NCBI GenBank assembly: GCA_017935565.1
Contig: JAGBHK010000016.1
Coordinates: forward strand, 62,001 to 126,000
Reading direction: 5' to 3'
Length of the DNA stretch: 64,000 bases
Source of the DNA: Lachnospiraceae bacterium
Lineage (GTDB): Bacteria > Bacillota > Clostridia > Lachnospirales > Lachnospiraceae
A model generated the notes under the pieces. That model had not been told where the DNA came from, did no database searches, and worked only from the letters and a program-made list of their open reading frames with translations. Position numbers and translations under genes: made by a program. Of this stretch, positions 9,141 through 15,149 are shown in pieces; within the stretch, counting starts at the first letter, position 1; each line of letters starts with the position of its first letter.

Positions 9141-9146
9141 TATAAT
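9141..9146 (+). promoter_or_regulatory. -10 box of the type I toxin promoter
   Basis: TATAAT at 9141-9146 lies about 85 bp upstream of the toxin start codon. A recognisable -35 is absent (TTATGC at the expected distance). Transcription would start near 9153 and open with a small hairpin AGTAG/CTACT. Confidence 0.5.
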
Positions 9147-9195
9147 AACTATAGTAGCATTATTTCTACTGGCAATCGTGTTATAGGGTGGTTGA

Positions 9196-9220
9196 CCTCC
9201 ATTTTTACATAGAATGGAGG
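9196..9220 (+). promoter_or_regulatory. Hairpin sequestering the toxin Shine-Dalgarno
   Basis: CCTCCATT (9196-9203) is perfectly complementary to AATGGAGG (9213-9220), with a 9-nt loop. The right arm is the toxin's Shine-Dalgarno sequence, so translation should be blocked unless this stem opens. Occluded ribosome sites are characteristic of type I toxin mRNAs. Confidence 0.8.
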
Positions 9221-9228
9221 TGATGCTC

Positions 9229-9318
9229 ATGAAGAATAATTTCGATTTTAAAGACCTTATGGCTTTTGGAATGTTCATCTTGGCACTACTGACATTCATT
9301 TTCTTGAATTGTAACTAA
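9229..9318 (+). CDS. Type I toxin, Hol-Tox-like small membrane peptide
   Basis: This 29-residue peptide begins MKNNFDFKDLMAFGMFILA and ends LLTFIFLNCN. A short polar head with the DLMAFGMFILALLTFIF pattern and one membrane helix matches the putative holin-like toxin family of Firmicutes, relatives of TxpA/BsrG. GGAGG (9216-9220) is 8 nt before ATG 9229; another in-frame ATG at 9223 is too close to that site to be preferred. The usual gene finders would miss it for size. The surrounding promoter, SD-blocking hairpin, shared bidirectional terminator and convergent antisense promoter all support a type I system. Expected effect is depolarisation of the membrane when unrepressed. Confidence 0.8.
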   Translation: MKNNFDFKDLMAFGMFILALLTFIFLNCN

Positions 9319-9321
9319 AGT

Positions 9322-9408
9322 AGAAAAAACCTTCCCTGTACTTTGGCGAGTCTGGAAGGTTTTTTCTTTCTAACTAGATCAACCACTCTGTGGCGATTGC
9401 CTTTTATT
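9322..9408 (-). ncRNA. Putative antisense antitoxin RNA
   Basis: A strong minus-strand promoter (9415-9442) should start an RNA near 9408 that runs into the terminator at 9323-9369, giving roughly 85 nt. It overlaps the 3' end of the toxin transcript through the terminator hairpin and opens with a CCAC-AGA-GTGG hairpin inside the repeated box. Arrangement resembles convergent type I pairs such as bsrG/SR4 or par/fst. Existence of the RNA is inferred. Confidence 0.6.
9323..9369. terminator. Bidirectional terminator shared by toxin and antitoxin RNAs
   Basis: AAAAAACCTTCC (9324-9335) pairs with GGAAGGTTTTTT (9354-9365). The flanking A and T runs make it functional in both directions. Confidence 0.9.
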
Positions 9409-9414
9409 AATTAT

Positions 9415-9442
9415 ATTATAGCATAAAACATAACAATTTCAA
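9415..9442 (-). promoter_or_regulatory. Promoter of the antitoxin RNA
   Basis: On the minus strand TTGAAA (9437-9442) and TATAAT (9415-9420) are 16 bp apart. This is stronger than the toxin promoter, as expected for an antitoxin in excess. Confidence 0.65.
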
Positions 9443-9496
9443 TCATTTCACTTATTGCTGCCCCTCTATTTTATCAATAATATTTTCCACTCTAAG

Positions 9497-10570
9497 TTAC
9501 GCCTCATTTACCTGTGCAAGCTTTGCTGCCTGGTCTGCCGCAATAAGCGCATCAATAATTTCTTGAATATCACCATTCATAATTGACTCAATTCTGTAAA
9601 GAGTCAGCTTTATTCTATGGTCTGTTACACGTCCCTGTGGGAAGTTGTAAGTTCTAATCTTTTCAGAACGGTCGCCAGTACCAATCTGACTTCTTCTTGC
9701 TTCTGCCTCTGCATCGTGAGCCTTCTGCATTTCTAAATCGTAGAGTTTTGCACGAAGGAGAGCAAAAGCCTTATCTCTATTCTGAAGCTGAGACTTTTCT
9801 GTCTGGCTGTAAATTACAATACCTGTTGGGTAGTGAGTAAGACGAACAGCTGAGTCTGTTGTATTTACGCACTGACCACCATTACCTGATGCACGCATAA
9901 CATCGATACGGATATCTTTTTCATCAATCTTTACGTCAACTTCTTCTGCTTCTGGAATAACCGCAACAGTAGCTGTTGATGTGTGAATTCTACCGCCTGA
10001 TTCTGTTTCAGGAACACGCTGAACTCTGTGAACACCACTTTCATACTTAAGTACTGAGTATGCGCCCTTACCCTTAACCATGAATTCAACTTCTTTCATA
10101 CCACCGATTCCTGTGTCATCCATGTTGATAAGTTCAATTTTCCATCTCTTTGACTCTGCGTAATGTGTGTACATACGATATAATTCTGCAGCGAAAAGTG
10201 CGGCTTCATCTCCACCTGCACCAGCTCTAATTTCAACGATAATATCTTTATCATCATTAGGGTCCTTTGGAAGAAGAAGAATCTTCATTTCCTGTTCTAA
10301 TTTCTCGATTCTTGATTTAGCATCACTAAGCTCTTCCTTTGCAAGTTCTTTCATATCCTCATCGCTTTCCATATCAAGGATTGCAAGAGAATCTTCAACA
10401 TCCTGTTTAGCTTGCTTATATGCCTTGTAAGCCTCCACTAATGGTGCAAGGTCATTCTGCTCTTTCATAAGTTTTCTAAATTTTTGCTGGTCATTAACAA
10501 CTGCTGGATCATTCAATTCATTCAATATCTCTTCAAAACGAATGAGAATATCATCTAATTTATCAAACAT
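9497..10570 (-). CDS. prfA: Peptide chain release factor 1
   Basis: The 357-residue protein has the class I release factor layout: N-terminal helical domain, then the codon-recognition region [19 protein letters not shown] (RF1-type PxT as PET), then the catalytic GGQ in [20 protein letters not shown], and the typical C-terminus [19 protein letters not shown]. It reads UAA and UAG stop codons and triggers peptide release on the ribosome. The gene overlaps the stop of prmC by one base, so the pair is translationally coupled; PrmC methylates the Gln of this GGQ. This is the last gene of the DUF1385-prmC-prfA unit. Confidence 0.97.
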   Translation of the reverse strand: MFDKLDDILIRFEEILNELNDPAVVNDQQKFRKLMKEQNDLAPLVEAYKAYKQAKQDVEDSLAILDMESDEDMKELAKEELSDAKSRIEKLEQEMKILLLPKDPNDDKDIIVEIRAGAGGDEAALFAAELYRMYTHYAESKRWKIELINMDDTGIGGMKEVEFMVKGKGAYSVLKYESGVHRVQRVPETESGGRIHTSTATVAVIPEAEEVDVKIDEKDIRIDVMRASGNGGQCVNTTDSAVRLTHYPTGIVIYSQTEKSQLQNRDKAFALLRAKLYDLEMQKAHDAEAEARRSQIGTGDRSEKIRTYNFPQGRVTDHRIKLTLYRIESIMNGDIQEIIDALIAADQAAKLAQVNEA

Positions 10571-11439
10571 TATTCCACTCCTATCTTCTTTCCTATAACA
10601 ACTCGGTCAAGCCCTGCCAAATCTTTAATGACTTTAACTTCTGTAAAGCCCGACTCTTTCATTAATTCGCTTACGCTAATACCTTGGTCACAGCCAATCT
10701 CATATAAAAGCCATCCGCCATCATACAATCGTTTTGCTGCCTCCTTGGTAATAATATTATAAAATTTCAATCCATCGTCATCACCATCCAAAGCTAACCT
10801 TGGCTCGTGAAGCCTTACTTCCCTCATAAGACCTTCAATTTCATCAGACCTTATATATGGTGGATTTGAAATAATAAAATCAAATTTGACGGCATTTTCG
10901 CCCTCATCGAATGCTTCAAACAAATCACTATTTACAAAATGAATGTTATTAGCATCATTTATATTTGCATTTTCTTTGGCAACTTCTAGCGCAGCTTTAG
11001 AAATATCTACGCAAGTTACATCTGATATGTTGCCTAATTTCGCAATACTTATTCCAATACAGCCAGAGCCCGTACACATATCACAAACACGAATAGACGA
11101 TTTGTCATATGTCTTAAGCACCTTTAATGCAGTATCTACAAGTATTTCCGTATCATATCTTGGAATCAACACATTTTCATTGACCTTAAATGTAAGTCCC
11201 ATGAAATCCTGTGTTCCTGTAATGTATTGCAATGGCTTGCCAGATGCCCTCTCTTTAAGATAATTTTTAAACTCTTCAAGTTTTATATCATCTACATTTT
11301 CATTCTTTTTAAGAAAAAAATCTGTCTTTGAAATGCCAAATACATATTCCAAAAGCAAGTATGAATCGCTATTGTAATCTGCAATATCATTATCAATCAA
11401 GTAATTTTTCGCGTAATCAAAAAGTTCACTATAATTCAC
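10570..11439 (-). CDS. prmC: Release factor glutamine N5-methyltransferase
   Basis: This 289-residue Rossmann methyltransferase shows the SAM-binding motif [17 protein letters not shown] and the NPPY signature (IISNPPYI) that binds the target glutamine. It methylates the GGQ glutamine of release factors, raising termination efficiency. Placement directly upstream of prfA with a one-base overlap is the conserved arrangement. Its start overlaps the end of the DUF1385 gene by 11 bp. Confidence 0.95.
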   Translation of the reverse strand: MNYSELFDYAKNYLIDNDIADYNSDSYLLLEYVFGISKTDFFLKKNENVDDIKLEEFKNYLKERASGKPLQYITGTQDFMGLTFKVNENVLIPRYDTEILVDTALKVLKTYDKSSIRVCDMCTGSGCIGISIAKLGNISDVTCVDISKAALEVAKENANINDANNIHFVNSDLFEAFDEGENAVKFDFIISNPPYIRSDEIEGLMREVRLHEPRLALDGDDDGLKFYNIITKEAAKRLYDGGWLLYEIGCDQGISVSELMKESGFTEVKVIKDLAGLDRVVIGKKIGVE

Positions 11440-12427
11440 TTTCAGACTCCTCTTTCAAATTAACAAATGTTGTTCTCTTGCTCTTGTCCAATGCGTGGTA
11501 TGTCTTCCAGTCAAATACCGCCTCAACAGCAACAATGGCAACTTCTATCATGCTATCGTCAGGCTCTTTTGTAGTCATTCTCTGAATCCACATACCTGGA
11601 GCACTAATTATTCTAATAAATAAATTATCATAATTACCTGCAAGTTTAAGAATTTCATAAGATATACCTGCAATAATTGGAACAAGTAAAAGTCTTACAC
11701 CTGTTGTCTGCCACAATTTCAAATCTTCCGGTAAAATAGCAGAAACAATGATAAAGCACACAATACTTATAAACATTACAAGGAACAAAAAGCTTGTTCC
11801 ACATCTTTTATGAAATCTTGAACTCATTCTTACATTTTCTACATTTAACTCAAAGCCCTGTTCAATACAGTTGATGCATTTGTGTTCGGCACCGTGATAC
11901 ATAAATGTTCTCTTGATGTCCTGCATCATTGACACAAGCAAAATGTATATAAGGAATATTGCAATTCTAACAAAACCCTCTAATATTGATATTACAGCCT
12001 TATCTCTAACATTATAGTGATTTTCCACCCATGATGATATGAAATGTGGAAGCACAATAAATAATGCAATAGAGAAGCATACCGAAAGAAATACTGTGAA
12101 TCCCATTAAAAATGCTTCCGCTTTTTCTTTAAACACAGTTCTAGTTACTTTGTCTGCAACCTTTTCTTTTTCTTCCTCTTCTTCATAAAATTCAGCTGAA
12201 TATGTTAATGTCTTGATACCAAGAACCATTGAATCGATAAAATTAAACACACCTCTAATAAATGGAAGTTTAAATATTTTTGCTTTTCCGATTCCAACGT
12301 GTTCTTCAACTTTTAATTCAATTTCTTTATCAGGCTTGCGTACTGCAACGGCATATTTTTCTTTATTCTTCATCATAATGCCTTCAAGTACCGCCTGACC
12401 CCCGATTCCACACGATTTATTCTTCAT
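11429..12427 (-). CDS. DUF1385 membrane protein (YqhQ-like)
   Basis: Start ATG 12427 (MKNKSCGIGGQAVLEGIMMK) is chosen because GGAG lies 5 nt upstream; a longer frame from 12466 only translates the repeat element in front. The 332-residue protein carries the family signature GGQAVLEGIMM and FMYHGAEHK, with several transmembrane helices (about residues 105-130, 150-175, 220-245). The role of DUF1385 proteins is unknown; in Firmicutes they are regularly next to rpmE, prmC and prfA, as here. Its Shine-Dalgarno is provided by the structured element at 12432-12588, so that element is probably part of its mRNA leader. Confidence 0.92.
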   Translation of the reverse strand: MKNKSCGIGGQAVLEGIMMKNKEKYAVAVRKPDKEIELKVEEHVGIGKAKIFKLPFIRGVFNFIDSMVLGIKTLTYSAEFYEEEEEKEKVADKVTRTVFKEKAEAFLMGFTVFLSVCFSIALFIVLPHFISSWVENHYNVRDKAVISILEGFVRIAIFLIYILLVSMMQDIKRTFMYHGAEHKCINCIEQGFELNVENVRMSSRFHKRCGTSFLFLVMFISIVCFIIVSAILPEDLKLWQTTGVRLLLVPIIAGISYEILKLAGNYDNLFIRIISAPGMWIQRMTTKEPDDSMIEVAIVAVEAVFDWKTYHALDKSKRTTFVNLKEESESEL

Positions 12428-12431
12428 ATTT

Positions 12432-12588
12432 TCTCCATTCCGAAGCGTAGCGTAGGAATCGCGCAATAGAAACTCGCATATGCGATTTCTATTGTCGCAT
12501 CAAAGCATATTTGTGACGCTTCGGCACAAATTGCCATATGAAAAATCAGCGCATCAGCGTGATTTTTCATATTTTTCTCCATTCCGAA
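12432..12588 (-). repeat. Structured leader element, family I copy a
   Basis: In minus-strand sense the element reads: direct repeat with GGAATGGAGA, hairpin A (stem arms 12536-12548 / 12560-12572), hairpin B (12505-12515 / 12525-12534, loop 12516-12524), hairpin C (12464-12472 / 12486-12494), then CCGAAGCGT's complement at 12440-12448 and a second GGAATGGAGA that serves as the SD of the DUF1385 gene. Loop B (ACGCTTCGG) is perfectly complementary to 12440-12448, a potential 9-bp pseudoknot. The ends duplicate about 20 bp including the start-codon region (12425-12444 and 12568-12588). A second copy is at 45261-45413. Confidence 0.8.
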
Positions 12589-12596
12589 TAGTTTTT

Positions 12597-12738
12597 GTTA
12601 ACTATTCAGAGCATGTTCGAAAATCCTACGGATTTTCGAACTGTGGCTTCTCGCCATATAAATTTTAATAAATATGTCCATTTATGCAAGCATAATGTCC
12701 ATATTTATTAAAAATTTGCATGGCTCTGAATAGTTAAC
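12597..12738 (-). mobile_element. MITE-like element, family II copy a
   Basis: Terminal inverted repeats of 16 bp, GTTAACTATTCAGAGC (12597-12612) and its complement (12723-12738), enclose three hairpins: GTTCGAAAATCC/GGATTTTCGAAC (12615-12641), TGGC-TTCTC-GCCA (12644-12656) and a long AT-rich stem (about 12660-12718). The middle motif GGCGAGAAGCC (minus sense) and the ten bases CTATTCAGAG of the ends recur in copy b at 45499-45645, while the flanking stems are unrelated. No transposase is encoded. It lies between the rpmE terminator and family I copy a. Confidence 0.72.
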
Positions 12739-12745
12739 AGATTGT

Positions 12746-12776
12746 TAAAAAGGTTGAGAAACAACTCCTCAACCTT
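12746..12776 (-). terminator. Intrinsic terminator of rpmE
   Basis: AAGGTTGAG (12750-12758) pairs with CTCAACCTT (12768-12776), followed on the minus strand by a T run. It lies 25 bp past the rpmE stop. Confidence 0.85.
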
Positions 12777-12800
12777 ATTTTAAACAAACTATTAATTTTC

Positions 12801-13010
12801 TTATTTAACGCCGTACTTACGATTGAACTGTTCGATACGTCCTCTAGCCTGTGTAGCCTTCTGCTGGCCTGTGTAGAATGAATGGCACTTTGAACAAATT
12901 TCAACGTGGATGTTTTCCTTTGTTGAACCTGTTACGAATTCATTACCACAGTTACAAACAACTTTTGCCTGATAATAGTTTGGATGTATTCCTTCTCTCA
13001 TTTTATTCAC
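12801..13010 (-). CDS. rpmE: 50S ribosomal protein L31
   Basis: The 69-residue protein [22 protein letters not shown]-type sequence (starting MNKMREG) carries the zinc-binding cysteines CNCGNEF and [10 protein letters not shown], so it is the C-plus, zinc-containing form of L31. It sits on the large subunit near the intersubunit bridge. The start may be ATG 13010 or the internal ATG two codons later (MREG), which matches most homologs; the former is kept because of the nearby AGAGG. In Firmicutes rpmE normally follows rho closely; here rho is about 4.8 kb upstream with two surface-related genes between. Confidence 0.95.
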   Translation of the reverse strand: MNKMREGIHPNYYQAKVVCNCGNEFVTGSTKENIHVEICSKCHSFYTGQQKATQARGRIEQFNRKYGVK

Positions 13011-13027
13011 CTCTTCTAATTTCTTGC

Positions 13028-13107
13028 AGGGTTGGACTTTACCAACACCGACTTTATTTTACATAACGTAACTAGTGTATTCTAGCATATGTTTAGAAGA
13101 TATGCAA
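13028..13107 (-). promoter_or_regulatory. Promoter and hairpin leader of rpmE
   Basis: On the minus strand TTGCAT (13102-13107) and TAGAAT (13079-13084) are 17 bp apart. The leader of about 60 nt contains a stem GTTGG/CCAAC within 13028-13049 close to the start. Leaders that bind L31 for feedback control are known in Firmicutes; whether this hairpin belongs to that class needs a covariance-model comparison. Confidence 0.5.
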
Positions 13108-13135
13108 GTGTTTTTTTATACAAATTCAATTTACA

Positions 13136-13167
13136 AAATCACAGGTCAGGGATTTCCCTGACCTGTG
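13136..13167 (-). terminator. Intrinsic terminator of the surface-protein gene
   Basis: CACAGGTCAGGGA (13140-13152) pairs perfectly with TCCCTGACCTGTG (13155-13167); a short T run follows on the minus strand. It lies 10 bp past the stop codon at 13177. Confidence 0.8.
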
Positions 13168-13176
13168 AAATAATTC

Positions 13177-14964
13177 TTATATTGCACTTCTTCTCTTTGT
13201 TCTTACATAACAAATAATTACTGCTGACATCATTAACATCATATAAATCATACCAACATTAACACTATCACCTGTGTCTGGTGTTGTTGCACCACCTGTT
13301 GAATCAGACGAACCATCATTACCTGAATTATCACCACTATTTGAATCATCTTCGTCATTTGAGTCATCTGCAGTCTCAACTACTGCCAATGTGTAAACAC
13401 TGAAGTGGTCTGTAGTAAACACTGCATAATCTCCATCTTTTAAAACAGTATATGGATGAACTTCTTTATTCTCATCTACATAATATACAATCAAATCCTT
13501 GCCATCATATTCTGCTCCAATTGGAATAGCAACCTTAAATTCACCATTTTCAAGTTTTGTAATATACTCATCCAACGAACTTGAGAATAAATTGATATCA
13601 AAACTCTTGCTATTTTCTACATCAAGAACTGACATAATTTCTTCGTAAACATCACCACTTGCTAATTCTTCAACACTAATAAGTGTGTCAAGTGGAATAG
13701 ATGCATCTGTTGAATCAACTGTAATTCCTGTTTTTACATCTGCTGATTTATATTCAGGAGTAACCATACGGTCCGAATCCTTAACAACAACAACTGAATA
13801 TTCTTCTTCACCTATTTTAAATGTGAAATAACAATTGCCTGCTGCCTCTTTGAGGTAATAGTTTTCTCCACCTTCTGTGTTATACTCATCTATATATTCT
13901 TGTTTAGCATCTTTAGCGTTATCTAGCGATGCTTCTGTCTGAGCAAGACTCTCTTCATAACTTGCAAGGTTATTTTCACAGTTTAATTTAAATTCCTGTT
14001 CCTGAGCTATAAGAGCGTCATAGTAGGCTGGGTCTGAATCTCTGTCGGCCGTAAATTGTTCAATATTAGCGATACATTGTGCAATTTGGCTTTCACAGTC
14101 AGTTATATATCCTTCATAATCATCTACCTGTTCTTGTATATACGCAATAGTTTCATCATAACCACTCAACATAATATCCAATGGCGTATCTCCATCACTT
14201 ACTATCTCTACTTCAACTTTACCTTCACCAATATATTCTTCAATTCTCTTTAAAACTGCTTCCTTCAATGCTTCAGGTGTATCACCTGTCTCATCTGGTA
14301 CAAAGACTACATGTTTAGCCTTTACACCCATATCGGCAAATCCATATATTGTGCCATTATTGCTAAATGGTGCAAATCCATAAGCTTCTGTATAAAAAGG
14401 TGCATCATCACCTCTACGGCAATCGATTCTAAAATTCTTGTAACCAATCAATTCCTTAAATTCGCCTGAATAACTAATGAGGTCATTGATTCCACCACCA
14501 TTTACCCAGTAATTAATCAATTCCATATCTTTTACTTCAAATGGATATGGATCGTACTGATCAAGTTCTTCATCATACTCGCCTTTTGGTATCAAATCAA
14601 TAATATCTGCTACCGCATCTACCATTTCTTCATCATAGATGTATTCAATTTCTACTTCATGAGACTCTTCAAGTGCATAATCTGTCAATACGCAAGATTT
14701 AAAATCCTCACTAAATTCATCAAACCACAAGTCTGGATACTTTTCAGACATAGTTTCATTTTCCCAGAATAATTGAATCATATCTTCTTCTGATTTTGGA
14801 ACTATTGAATGCATTTCAAATTTGCCATCCTCATTCAAATTAGCCTTGAATTCATCACTCATTGTGTCTTCTGCGAATGCAATGTCTGGTGTATATGATA
14901 AAATCATAACTAATGCCAATACACAAGACAACACTCTCTTAATAGTTGTTTTTGCCTTTTTCAT
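13177..14964 (-). CDS. Sortase-anchored surface protein with coiled coil
   Basis: The 595-residue protein has a signal peptide (MKKAKTTIKRVLSCVLALVM, cleavage near AFA-ED at residue 32) and a cell-wall sorting tail: a Ser/Asn/Asp-rich spacer, TPDTGD, a hydrophobic stretch MIYMMLMMSAVIICYV and the basic end RTKRRSAI. TPDTG is an LPXTG variant. A helical, Gln/Glu-rich segment at about residues 265-360 should form a coiled coil. The rest (acidic N-terminal region and a beta-rich region at 400-530) has no domain I recognise. It is likely displayed on the cell wall for adhesion or substrate binding. It has its own promoter and terminator and lies with the arabinanase between rho and rpmE. No sortase gene is in the window. 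Confidence 0.8.
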   Translation of the reverse strand: MKKAKTTIKRVLSCVLALVMILSYTPDIAFAEDTMSDEFKANLNEDGKFEMHSIVPKSEEDMIQLFWENETMSEKYPDLWFDEFSEDFKSCVLTDYALEESHEVEIEYIYDEEMVDAVADIIDLIPKGEYDEELDQYDPYPFEVKDMELINYWVNGGGINDLISYSGEFKELIGYKNFRIDCRRGDDAPFYTEAYGFAPFSNNGTIYGFADMGVKAKHVVFVPDETGDTPEALKEAVLKRIEEYIGEGKVEVEIVSDGDTPLDIMLSGYDETIAYIQEQVDDYEGYITDCESQIAQCIANIEQFTADRDSDPAYYDALIAQEQEFKLNCENNLASYEESLAQTEASLDNAKDAKQEYIDEYNTEGGENYYLKEAAGNCYFTFKIGEEEYSVVVVKDSDRMVTPEYKSADVKTGITVDSTDASIPLDTLISVEELASGDVYEEIMSVLDVENSKSFDINLFSSSLDEYITKLENGEFKVAIPIGAEYDGKDLIVYYVDENKEVHPYTVLKDGDYAVFTTDHFSVYTLAVVETADDSNDEDDSNSGDNSGNDGSSDSTGGATTPDTGDSVNVGMIYMMLMMSAVIICYVRTKRRSAI

Positions 14965-15011
14965 AGCATTTCCTCCTTATATTTAATTGTTGCACAAAAT
15001 TTATATGAACA

Positions 15012-15040
15012 ATTATACCATATTTTATAAGTTAATGCAA
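15012..15040 (-). promoter_or_regulatory. Promoter of the surface-protein gene
   Basis: Minus strand TTGCAT (15035-15040) and TATAAT (15012-15017) with a 17-bp spacer, about 50 bp upstream of the start. Good sigma-A-type match. Confidence 0.65.
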
Positions 15041-15075
15041 AACTTTTTTATTCGTAGAATGCCTACGCTTGACGC

Positions 15076-15132
15076 CAAAAAAAAGAACAAAAGACACAGA
15101 CTTTTTGCTAACAAAGTCCGTGTCTTCCGTTC
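15076..15132 (-). terminator. Strong terminator of the arabinanase gene
   Basis: A long stem GAACNNAAGACACGGACTTT-type (arms within 15085-15104 and 15112-15132) is followed on the minus strand by eight T (15077-15084). It is immediately downstream of the GH43 stop. Confidence 0.88.
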
Positions 15133-15149
15133 TACTTTTTACTTAATTA

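Larger units (their letters stand above)
9171..9401. repeat. Inverted bipartite boxes flanking the toxin locus
   Basis: GGCAATCG (9171-9178) and GTGGTTGA (9188-9195) on the left are repeated in inverted order and orientation on the right as TCAACCAC (9379-9386) and CGATTGCC (9394-9401). They fall at the 5' ends of the sense and antisense RNAs, so both RNAs begin with near-identical sequence. A sense transcript passing the terminator could pair its two ends. Confidence 0.7.

Noticed and set aside
12428-12466. N-terminal extension of the DUF1385 protein (MRDSYATLRNGEN)
   Set aside because: It translates the family I element including the true SD; the family signature starts right after ATG 12427.
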